Below, piece by piece: positions 8,077 through 15,528 of a stretch of 64,000 bases of DNA. The stretch covers positions 166,518-230,517 of the forward strand of contig JAHDMJ010000008.1 of NCBI GenBank assembly GCA_018436095.1. Reading direction: 5' to 3'. The position numbers were made by a program, and so were the translations under genes. The notes beneath the pieces were generated by a model. That model was not told the DNA's origin. It made no database searches and saw only the letters and a list, made by a program, of their open reading frames with translations. Position 1 is the first letter of the stretch, and every line of letters starts with the position of its first letter. This DNA is from Clostridia bacterium. GTDB lineage: Bacteria; Bacillota; Peptococcia; DRI-13; UBA5745.

Positions 8077-9342
8077 TTATTTGAATATGTTGACCCAGTA
8101 ATTTCCCGTAGCCAAAAGAGAGAGCAGCACGGCGATGATTACGGTGATATTCATAGCCTTGCCTGCCTTCAACTCGCCCATGACCGAAGATTTATTGGCA
8201 ATATACAGAAGCAGGATGGTGACAATGGGGAAGAAGGTCAGGTTAAAGCCGGAGCCATAGGTGCTGAGAGAAAAAGCGTTCCAGCCGATCAAGGGAGCGG
8301 AAAGCCCGAAAAGCGTAACCACCAGCCCGGAAATCTTGAATTTTTGAGAGGTCATATCCGCCTCCCAGCCGAAGGCGTCGGTGATCACATAACCGGATAC
8401 CAGACACTGGGAAACCATGGTGGACAGTACGGAGCCCAACAGGCCGATAGACAGCAGTATGGTGGAGAACTTGCCGGCAAAGGGCTCAAAGGTAGCGGCC
8501 ATGGTGCCGGCGCCGGTAATCACCGTACCCGTTCCAAAGAGCACCGCTGTAACAGCAATCATTACCACCAGCTGAACGATGACCAGCATAAAATTGGTGT
8601 AGGTCAGCTCAAAAACACTGAGATTTTTCCGTTCCGGACCCCACTTGTTTTGTACGGAGGCGTAGGCGGCCAGAGAGGGAACATTGATGGCGATGGCTGC
8701 ACCCATCAAGCCGGAGAGTAAAACCAGCTCCTGGGAGGTACCTTGGATGGAAGGAATGAAGCCTCTTAATGCGTCAGCCCAGTTAATGGGAACAACAAAA
8801 AGGATCAGCGTAAAGGAAGCCAGCAATATCCAGACCAGCCACTGGCAGACATTGGTGATGATCTTAATGCTGCGTTCTCCTTTGGCCGGATTTAGCACAA
8901 TGGACAAAACAAAAATGAAGCCGATTATCGTACCCAGTTTCGGTGTGACGCCAAATAAGGTATTCATGATATTACCTACGATGGCGTATTGGATGGCGTG
9001 AAAAACGGTATTGACAATGAAGATAGAGATAGCGGTGACCCAGCCTGCCCAGGGGCCAATGTATTCCCGGGCCATAGAGATGGGGCCTTTGCCTGTTTTT
9101 AAGGCTGTACGGACAAAAAGGACGCAGACGATCCAAATGACGAAGACCTCAGGTAAAATGGCCCAGAGATAGGCATAGCCTGTTTGGGACGCTACCTGCC
9201 CCGCATTAGCCACCGTAGCGCCGCCGATATTGAGGGCGATGGCCAGCCAGGCAGGACCCATCAATTTGGCGTAGGCCTTCCAACGGGATAAACCGGTTTT
9301 AGCTTCAGCCTCTAATAAAGCTGTGTTAGCTGCATTGCTCAT
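8077..9342 (-). CDS. Nramp-fold membrane transporter lacking the metal-site motifs
   Basis: 421 residues, about 11 hydrophobic segments. The start of the first helix (GPAWLAIALNIGG...GYAYLW) aligns without gaps to the start of Nramp transporters. The metal-coordinating DPGN is replaced by GGAT. In the sixth helix the MPH motif is replaced by AIN (GAAIAINVPSLAAY). The canonical Mn/Fe ligands are thus gone, so this is a divergent member, unlikely to carry transition metals. Its place between a cyclase-family hydrolase and catabolic enzymes in a sigma-54 operon suggests uptake of the pathway's organic substrate or of Mg2+; both are inference. Confidence 0.75.
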   Translation of the reverse strand: MSNAANTALLEAEAKTGLSRWKAYAKLMGPAWLAIALNIGGATVANAGQVASQTGYAYLWAILPEVFVIWIVCVLFVRTALKTGKGPISMAREYIGPWAGWVTAISIFIVNTVFHAIQYAIVGNIMNTLFGVTPKLGTIIGFIFVLSIVLNPAKGERSIKIITNVCQWLVWILLASFTLILFVVPINWADALRGFIPSIQGTSQELVLLSGLMGAAIAINVPSLAAYASVQNKWGPERKNLSVFELTYTNFMLVIVQLVVMIAVTAVLFGTGTVITGAGTMAATFEPFAGKFSTILLSIGLLGSVLSTMVSQCLVSGYVITDAFGWEADMTSQKFKISGLVVTLFGLSAPLIGWNAFSLSTYGSGFNLTFFPIVTILLLYIANKSSVMGELKAGKAMNITVIIAVLLSLLATGNYWVNIFK

Positions 9343-9399
9343 GTTTTTCCCCCTTAATTATAATAATGGGTATTGTTTTCTTGAGACAACCGCCGGAAT

Positions 9400-10083
9400 T
9401 CACAGGGAGATGGCAAATACCCGGGCTGTAGACGCTTCTAAACCTTTTAATTTAATCGCGCCTACCGCCAGCAAAAATTCTTTTCCGAAACCCTTCTGAA
9501 ACATCTCCTCAATATTGCAAAGATACTCCAGAATGTAAATTTCATTGCTGAGGAGAATGTTGTGTACGGGAAAAGCAGCGTCACCGGGTTTATCGGTCTG
9601 AAAATCAATGCCGACCAGTTTGATCTTCTTATCCACCATCCATTGGCCGGCATCGGCGGCCAAATAAGGCGATACTTGAAAATAATCATCTTTTCCCCAG
9701 TTTGCGTCGGTATAGCCGGTGGTGATAATCAGCCGTTTTCCCGCCAGGACAATGCCTGAGGAGGCTTCTTCCAGATCGGCGGCGGTGATAGGCTCCAGGT
9801 TTTGTTTCCCCGGCAGGTGTATCCAAACACAATCGCCCACTAAGGCGTCTATGGGAACATTGTCAATGGTTTTTTTGCCGTCGAAATAATTGTAATGCAG
9901 GGGAGCGTCCAGATGAGTGCCTCCATGGTTGAATAACAGCGCTTTACTGGCGTGGCGGTGGGAGCCGCTGGGATCGGTATCCGGCGTTAAAACCGCTTCA
10001 AATTTTGGTTTAGGATACCAGTCCACGGGAAAACAGGGCATACCTTCATAGATGGTAAGTGTCAGATCAACAACCTGCAACAA
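9400..10083 (-). CDS. cyclase-family metal hydrolase (kynurenine formamidase-like)
   Basis: 227 residues. The family motif HGGTHLDAPLH (about 53-63) supplies the His and Asp metal ligands of the Mn/Zn-dependent 'cyclase' hydrolases, which include kynurenine formamidase, isatin hydrolase and lactone or imide hydrolases. The second conserved part, TGYTDANWG, is near residue 141. It is the first gene behind the sigma-54 promoter, so hydrolytic opening of a ring or amide may be the entry reaction of the pathway. Start is TTG at 10083 with AAGGAGG 5 bases upstream. No other tryptophan-degradation gene is present, which argues against kynurenine as substrate. Confidence 0.85.
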   Translation of the reverse strand: MLQVVDLTLTIYEGMPCFPVDWYPKPKFEAVLTPDTDPSGSHRHASKALLFNHGGTHLDAPLHYNYFDGKKTIDNVPIDALVGDCVWIHLPGKQNLEPITAADLEEASSGIVLAGKRLIITTGYTDANWGKDDYFQVSPYLAADAGQWMVDKKIKLVGIDFQTDKPGDAAFPVHNILLSNEIYILEYLCNIEEMFQKGFGKEFLLAVGAIKLKGLEASTARVFAISL

Positions 10084-10121
10084 AATCGCCTCCTTAAAAA
10101 ATATTTTCGCAATCTCTTAAT

Positions 10122-10137
10122 TGCAAAGCCCATGCCA
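10122..10137 (-). promoter_or_regulatory. sigma-54 (-24/-12) promoter of the minus-strand operon
   Basis: On the minus strand the sequence reads TGGCATGGGCTTTGCA. The invariant GG and GC are exactly 10 bases apart, as in the consensus TGGCAC-N5-TTGC. Transcription should start near 10111, about 28 bases before the TTG start of the cyclase-family gene. The divergent gene at 10356 encodes a sigma-54 activator, which fits. Confidence 0.88.
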
Positions 10138-10270
10138 TGAGAGACATGAAATTCTTTGGGGAGGCTAAAAAGCTTGATGATATCTATGATTTTTTATTCA
10201 ATAAGCCATTTTTGCAGATGTGAAAGAGAGCGCAAGCTAAAAGAATTTCTGTTGGTTTTTTCAACATGCG

Positions 10271-10299
10271 TTGTTTTTTTAGACACTTCTTGCTATACT
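10271..10299 (+). promoter_or_regulatory. possible housekeeping promoter of the divergent activator gene
   Basis: TTGTTT (10271-10276) and TATACT (10294-10299) are 17 bases apart, about 55 bases before the activator's start codon. Just upstream, GTTG-N7-CAAC-N4-GTTG at 10251-10273 is a small dyad that could be an activator or autorepressor site. No other element is clear in the 270-base intergenic region. Confidence 0.45.
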
Positions 10300-10355
10300 G
10301 AATAAAGAAATATTTCTGTATATTCTTTCCCTTTTGAATAACAGGAGGCAATGTG

Positions 10356-11699
10356 ATGGATTTTCGCAGCTTTGATATGCTTACTATTGGAATCCTGGCA
10401 GTTGATACTAAGGGGAAAATCATCTATTTGAACGACGCCTATGCGGCTTTTTTGGAAAGGACAAAGGAAGAGATCTTGGGCCAGCATATCCGTAAGATCC
10501 TGCCCCATACCCATCTGGATCATGTTTGCCAAAGCGGCATAGCGGAAATCGGTGTCTGGCAAAAGACTGAAAAAGGTCATCTTTTTGGTAACCGCCTGCC
10601 TATTTATGAAGAAGGCGTCTTAAAAGGGGCTTTGGCGGAGTTGGTAATTGAAAGCCACGAAGCCCTGGACGATTTGCGGACAAAGCTTATTGAGCGGGAA
10701 TCCCAAATCAAATATCTTACCGATCAATTGAAAACCAGCTCCGCTATCGGAACGGTAAGATTCATTTATCGTTCCTCCATTATGGATAAGATATATAGGA
10801 ACATTCGGAAAGTAGCCCCCTTATTTGACACGGTTTTGATCTCCGGCGAAACAGGTACCGGTAAAGAAGTGGCGGCGGATTTGCTTTGGCGGCTAAGCAA
10901 CCGGGCCGACAGCCCCTTTATCAAAATCAACTGCGCTTCTTTGCCTTTAGATTTAATGGAGTCGGAGCTTTTTGGTTATGAGAAGGGAGCTTTTACCGGT
11001 GCAAGTCCCAACGGCAAACCGGGAAAATTTGAATTGGCCGACGGTGGCGTATTGTTTTTGGATGAGATTACTTCCATGCCTCTTCCCATGCAGGCGAAGC
11101 TGCTGCGGGTGCTGCAGGATAAAGAAGTGGAGCGATTGGGCGCCATTAAAAAGAAAAAGGTTGATGTGAAAATCATTGCGGCCACCAATGATCATATACC
11201 GGATATGATCAAAAAGCAAAAATTCCGGGAGGACTTATATTACCGGTTGAATGTGGTAAATGTGCATCTGCCTCCATTGCGAGAGCGTAAAGAAGATATT
11301 CTCCTTTTAGCTGAATATTTTCTGAAAGAATATGGCCGGCGATTTAATAAGCCTGTGCTTTCCCTTACTCCCGCTGTGGCCGGAATCCTGGAAAACTATG
11401 GCTGGCCGGGAAATGTAAGAGAGCTGAAAAATATGATGGAGCGGTTTGTCATCATGTGCGACGGTACGGATATCACCTATAGCGATTTAGCGGAATACAC
11501 CACCTTTTTAGCTGCTGCGGCAGAAGATACGGTTGGGTTGAAGCATGTAGTGACCCATACGGAGAAAAACGTAATTTTGGATGCTTTGGAGCGGGCCGGC
11601 GGCAACAAGGCAAAGGCCGCTAAATTATTGGGAATCAACCGTTCTACTTTATACAGCAAGCTGGCAAAACTGGAGGCTGCCGATGAGGAATTGGCTTGA
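10356..11699 (+). CDS. sigma-54-dependent activator, PAS-AAA+-Fis
   Basis: 447 residues from the ATG at 10356; GTG at 10353 is in frame, but the ATG is better spaced from AGGAGG at 10343-10348. A PAS sensor domain (about 5-100) lies before a short coiled linker. The AAA+ domain then shows Walker A GETGTGKE, the sigma-54 contact loop GAFTGA, Walker B GVLFLDE and an arginine-rich FREDLYYRLN segment. A Fis-type helix-turn-helix ends the protein (AKAAKLLGINRSTLYSKL). No response-regulator receiver is present, so it likely senses a small molecule through PAS. It is divergent from the operon with the -24/-12 promoter at 10122-10137 and is its probable activator. Confidence 0.93.
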   Translation: MDFRSFDMLTIGILAVDTKGKIIYLNDAYAAFLERTKEEILGQHIRKILPHTHLDHVCQSGIAEIGVWQKTEKGHLFGNRLPIYEEGVLKGALAELVIESHEALDDLRTKLIERESQIKYLTDQLKTSSAIGTVRFIYRSSIMDKIYRNIRKVAPLFDTVLISGETGTGKEVAADLLWRLSNRADSPFIKINCASLPLDLMESELFGYEKGAFTGASPNGKPGKFELADGGVLFLDEITSMPLPMQAKLLRVLQDKEVERLGAIKKKKVDVKIIAATNDHIPDMIKKQKFREDLYYRLNVVNVHLPPLRERKEDILLLAEYFLKEYGRRFNKPVLSLTPAVAGILENYGWPGNVRELKNMMERFVIMCDGTDITYSDLAEYTTFLAAAAEDTVGLKHVVTHTEKNVILDALERAGGNKAKAAKLLGINRSTLYSKLAKLEAADEELA

Positions 11700-11752
11700 C
11701 ACAGAGCCTGTAAAAGGATATGCTAAACATAGAAATTGAATAGCTTTTTTCT

Positions 11753-11819
11753 GACTTGTATATGTCCGTAATATGGGCGGACGTTTCTACAGACTGCCAA
11801 AAACAGTTGTCTATAAGTC
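11753..11819 (+). ncRNA. purine (guanine-class) riboswitch aptamer
   Basis: All three helices can be drawn. P1 is GACTTGT (11753-11759) with ATAAGTC (11813-11819). P2 is GTCCGT/GCGGAC with loop AATATGG. The J2/3 segment is the diagnostic GTTTCTAC. P3 is GACTG/CAGTT with loop CCAAAAA, whose CC can kiss the GG of the P2 loop. The specificity base preceding TA in J3/1 is C (GTCTAT), the guanine/hypoxanthine type; an adenine switch would have T. The base before it is T instead of the usual A, opposite the conserved A of J2/3. The next gene is guanine deaminase, which agrees with the predicted ligand. Confidence 0.9.
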
Positions 11820-11873
11820 GCTGAGCTGCCGGCAAGCAGCAGGCGGCCAGGGCTTGTTTTTGGCAGTTTTTTT
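11794..11873 (+). terminator. riboswitch expression platform: terminator sharing the aptamer P3 arm
   Basis: CTGCCAAAAACA at 11794-11805, which is the 5' side and loop of aptamer helix P3, is a perfect 12-base complement of TGTTTTTGGCAG at 11855-11866. The latter is followed by seven T. Forming this terminator must break P3, so ligand-bound aptamer and terminator are mutually exclusive. The loop between contains its own hairpin (GCTGC 11825-11829 with GCAGC 11836-11840). The arrangement predicts that guanine turns expression on. Confidence 0.82.
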
Positions 11874-11894
11874 AACAAAGAAAGGGGGAAAGTT

Positions 11895-13193
11895 ATGGGA
11901 AAGGATTTTGTATTAAAGGGGAATATTTGTTACAGCAAAAGCGCAAAAGAACTGGCTTTGGTAGCCGATGGCTACCTGGTTTGCGAAGAAGGCTTATGCA
12001 CCGGTGTTTTTCAGCAGTTGCCTCAGCAATATCAACATTTGCCTTTGGAAGATTGTACGGGCAAGATGATCCTGCCGGGGCTGGTGGATATTCATGTTCA
12101 TGCTCCTCAGTATGCTTTTCGCTGCTTAGGCATGGATATGGAGCTGATTGAATGGCTGTCCCATTATGCTTTCCCCGAAGAAGCCAAATACAAAGACTTA
12201 GCTTATGCGGAGAAAGCCTACGGCAGTTTTGTGGAAGACCTGCGGCAGGGACCTAATACCAGGGCGGCCGTCTTCGCCACCTGCCATGTGCCGGCCAGTT
12301 TGCTGCTGATGGATATGCTGGAAGCTTCCGGCCTGGTAACCTTAGTAGGCAAAGTCAATATGGACCGCAACAGCCATCCGCAGCTGCAGGAGTCCGGCCC
12401 GGAGGCCTCAGCCCGGGATACTGAAGCTTGGGTCAGCCTGATTTTAACAGAGAAGGCCTATCATAATACGGCGCCTATCCTGACGCCCCGCTTCATCCCT
12501 TCCTGCAGTGACGGGCTGATGGTCAAATTAAAGGAAATCCAACAAAAATACGGCTTGCCTGTTCAATCTCATTTATCGGAAAACAAGGGTGAGATTGCCT
12601 GGGTACGGGAGCTTTGTCCCGATGCGGCCAACTATAGCGCAGCCTATGATTATTTTGGTCTTTTCGGCGGCTCGGACACACCTACCATTATGGCCCATTG
12701 CGTCTGGATGGAAGAAGAGGAGCTGGCTCTTATGGCAGAGCGGCAGGTCTTTGTGGCCCATTGTCCCCAATCCAATATGAACCTGGCCTCCGGTATTGCT
12801 CCTATCCGCCGTTTCCTGGACAGGGGTATTCCGGTGGGCTTAGGCAGCGATGTGGCCGGAGGCTGTCATACCTCTATCTTCCGGGCCATGAGCGACGCCA
12901 TTCAGGTATCAAAGCTTTATTGGCGGCTGCTGGATCAAAATGAGGCGCCTCTGGCTATCGAGGAAGCGTTTTATCTGGGCACCATGGGGGGCGGCGCCTT
13001 TTTCGGCAAAGTCGGTTCTTTCCTGCCTTCTTATGAATTCGATGCTTTAGTTATCGATGACAGTAAGCTGGAGGCTCCTTATGATTTGAGTTTAAATGAA
13101 CGTTTGGCCAGAATTATCTATGACCCGGACAGATGTATTTTGGAACGAAAATTTGTTCGGGGCAGGGATGTTTTGCACAAGGCAGCTTTATGA
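11895..13193 (+). CDS. guaD: guanine deaminase
   Basis: 432 residues, typical GuaD length. Amidohydrolase signature LPGLVDIHVHAPQYAF (about 58-73) gives the two metal His; further zinc ligands are seen in QSHLSENKGE and AHCVW, and the catalytic Asp in GLGSDVAGG. The PQYAF and GMDMELIEWL segments are characteristic of guanine deaminase rather than other amidohydrolases. It converts guanine to xanthine, which the next gene products can oxidise (xanthine dehydrogenase) or salvage (Xpt). Expression is governed by the purine riboswitch at 11753-11873. Start ATG has AAAGGGGG upstream. Confidence 0.93.
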   Translation: MGKDFVLKGNICYSKSAKELALVADGYLVCEEGLCTGVFQQLPQQYQHLPLEDCTGKMILPGLVDIHVHAPQYAFRCLGMDMELIEWLSHYAFPEEAKYKDLAYAEKAYGSFVEDLRQGPNTRAAVFATCHVPASLLLMDMLEASGLVTLVGKVNMDRNSHPQLQESGPEASARDTEAWVSLILTEKAYHNTAPILTPRFIPSCSDGLMVKLKEIQQKYGLPVQSHLSENKGEIAWVRELCPDAANYSAAYDYFGLFGGSDTPTIMAHCVWMEEEELALMAERQVFVAHCPQSNMNLASGIAPIRRFLDRGIPVGLGSDVAGGCHTSIFRAMSDAIQVSKLYWRLLDQNEAPLAIEEAFYLGTMGGGAFFGKVGSFLPSYEFDALVIDDSKLEAPYDLSLNERLARIIYDPDRCILERKFVRGRDVLHKAAL

Positions 13194-13230
13194 TAAAATA
13201 GGGACATACTGTTAAAGGGGGGCGGATAAT

Positions 13231-15522
13231 ATGACAGTAGGAGAAAGAAAAATCAGGGTGGACGCTTTTGCCAAGGTTACCGGCCAGGCAAAATATACGG
13301 AGGATCTTTTGCCGGTAAATCATTTGACGGCTATGCTTTTGCGCAGTACTGTGGCAAACGGCCTCGTTACTAAAATGGACGTTTCCAAAGCCCGGCAAGT
13401 GAAGGGGGTAGTGCGTATCGTCACCTGCTTTGAGGTGCCGGACATTACCTTTCCCACAGCCGGCCATCCTTGGTCCACAGATCCCGGCCATCAGGATGTG
13501 GCGGACCGGAGGCTGCTCAATCGCCGGGTTCGCTATTACGGCGATGAGATTGCAGCGGTAATAGCGGAAGATGAATTGGCCTGCAAAGAAGCTTTAAGCC
13601 TCATCAACGTGGAATATGAAGAATATCATCCATTGCTGACACCCGCCCAGGCCATGGCGCCCGGGGCGGCGGCTATTCAGGAGGACTTTCCCGGCAATGT
13701 GCTGAAAGCAACTTCCTACAGCTTCGGCGCTTTCGATTGGGCAAACCCCGGTGAAGGCATCAAGATTATTGAAGGAGATTACCACACTCAGGCCGTTCAG
13801 CATTGCCATATCGAAAAACCGGTGAGCTACGCCTACATGGACAATGAACGGATCGTCGTCGTCAGCTCCACTCAGATTCCTCATATCGTCCGCCGGGTCA
13901 TCGGCCAGGCCTTAGGCATCGGCTGGGGCAAGATCAGGGTAATCAAGCCTTACATCGGCGGCGGCTTCGGCAATAAGCAGGAGGTGCTCTATGAGCCCCT
14001 CAATGCCTATCTCACCACTTTAGTGGGCGGCCGTGCCGTGCTCTTGGCTATTTCCAGGGAAGAGACGTTTTACGCCACCAGAATCCGCCACAGCATTGAT
14101 TTTCATATCAAAACCGCCGTTGATCAAAAGGGCCGGTTTTTAGCCCGGCAGGTAGAGGCCATATCAAACCAGGGAGGCTATGCTTCCCATGGCCACGCCA
14201 TTGTGGCCAATGCCGTCAACGGTTTTCGCCATCTCTATCAGTCGGAAAAGCTGGTGGAGGGCAAGGCCTATACCGTCTACACCAATCTGCCCAGCGCCGG
14301 CGCCATGCGGGGTTATGGCATACCCCAGATCAGCTTTGCTATGGAATCTCACATAGAAGATATTGCCGCCGGGCTGGGTATGGACCCCCTGACTTTGCGG
14401 CGGCAAAACGCTATGCAGGCCGGTTACGTGGATCCCGGCACCGGCATTACCTGCCACAGCTCCGGCCTGGATGAATGCATGGAAAAAGGGCGGCAGCTTA
14501 TTGACTGGGACAGCAAGCGCCAGGCTTACAGCCGGCAGACCGGCAATGTACGCCGGGGAGTGGGTATGGCCATTTTCTCTTATAAGACAGGGGTTTATCC
14601 CATATCCCTGGAAACTTCCAGCTGCCGGATGATTCTCAACCAGGACGGTACCGCCCAGCTCCATATGGGAGCCACAGAAATCGGCCAGGGAGCGGATACA
14701 GTCTTAACCCAGATGGCGGCAGAAGCGGCAGGCTTGCGTTTTGAGAATGTACATGTTGTTTCTTTCCAGGATACGGATGTGGCTCCTTTTGATACCGGCG
14801 CCTATGCTTCCCGCCAGACTTATGTAAGCGGCAAAGCCGTCGTCAAAACGGCTAAACTTTTCAAGGCCAGGATTCTGGAATACTGTGCCGATTTGCTGCA
14901 AAGGGACAAGGAGGATCTGGATCTTAAGGATTCGCAAATACTGGACCGCCAGACGGGGGAGGTGCTTTCCGAATTGGGGCCATTGGCTCTGGAAGCCTTT
15001 TACAGCCTGGACAAATCCCTCCATATTACAGCGGAAAGCACCAATCACTGCAAGGAAAATACATATTCCTTCGGCGCCTGTTTTGCCGAGGTAGAAGTAG
15101 ATATTGCTTTGGGCAAGGTCAAAGTTTTGGAACTGCTGGATGTCCATGACAGCGGACGGCTAATCAACCCTCAGCTTGCCGAAGCTCAGGTCCACGGCGG
15201 CATGAGCATGGGTTTGGGCTATGCCTTCAGCGAACAGCTCCTTTATGATGCTAAAGGCCGCATGCTGAACGGCAACTTTTTGGATTATAAAATCGGCACC
15301 AGTATGGATACGCCGGAGCTGCAAGTGGACTTTGTGGAGACCGATGATCCTACAGGCCCCTTTGGCAACAAGTCCTTGGGTGAGCCGCCTACGATTCCTC
15401 AATCCGGCGCTTTGCGCAATGCTATTTACCATGCTACCGGCGTAGCCCTCAACAGCTTGCCGATGTCCCCCCAGCGGCTCATTGAAGAATTTGCTGTCGC
15501 CGGGCTTTTGGGAAAGGAGTGA
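13231..15522 (+). CDS. xdhA: xanthine dehydrogenase, molybdenum-binding subunit
   Basis: 763 residues, close to E. coli XdhA. The N-terminal a/b-hammerhead (about 1-120) is followed by the molybdopterin domains: GGGFGNKQ (about 245), AMRGYGIPQ with the substrate Arg (about 360), GQGADTVLTQM (about 485), GAYASRQTYVSG, and the base-bearing motif NKSLGEP (about 715) whose Glu deprotonates the Mo-OH. It hydroxylates xanthine (or hypoxanthine) to urate with electrons passing to the Fe-S/FAD protein encoded 6 bases downstream. Purine specificity is inferred from guaD, xpt and guaB beside it; the family also contains nicotinate and aldehyde enzymes. No cofactor-sulfuration gene is nearby. Confidence 0.88.
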   Translation: MTVGERKIRVDAFAKVTGQAKYTEDLLPVNHLTAMLLRSTVANGLVTKMDVSKARQVKGVVRIVTCFEVPDITFPTAGHPWSTDPGHQDVADRRLLNRRVRYYGDEIAAVIAEDELACKEALSLINVEYEEYHPLLTPAQAMAPGAAAIQEDFPGNVLKATSYSFGAFDWANPGEGIKIIEGDYHTQAVQHCHIEKPVSYAYMDNERIVVVSSTQIPHIVRRVIGQALGIGWGKIRVIKPYIGGGFGNKQEVLYEPLNAYLTTLVGGRAVLLAISREETFYATRIRHSIDFHIKTAVDQKGRFLARQVEAISNQGGYASHGHAIVANAVNGFRHLYQSEKLVEGKAYTVYTNLPSAGAMRGYGIPQISFAMESHIEDIAAGLGMDPLTLRRQNAMQAGYVDPGTGITCHSSGLDECMEKGRQLIDWDSKRQAYSRQTGNVRRGVGMAIFSYKTGVYPISLETSSCRMILNQDGTAQLHMGATEIGQGADTVLTQMAAEAAGLRFENVHVVSFQDTDVAPFDTGAYASRQTYVSGKAVVKTAKLFKARILEYCADLLQRDKEDLDLKDSQILDRQTGEVLSELGPLALEAFYSLDKSLHITAESTNHCKENTYSFGACFAEVEVDIALGKVKVLELLDVHDSGRLINPQLAEAQVHGGMSMGLGYAFSEQLLYDAKGRMLNGNFLDYKIGTSMDTPELQVDFVETDDPTGPFGNKSLGEPPTIPQSGALRNAIYHATGVALNSLPMSPQRLIEEFAVAGLLGKE

Positions 15523-15528
15523 GAAGAT

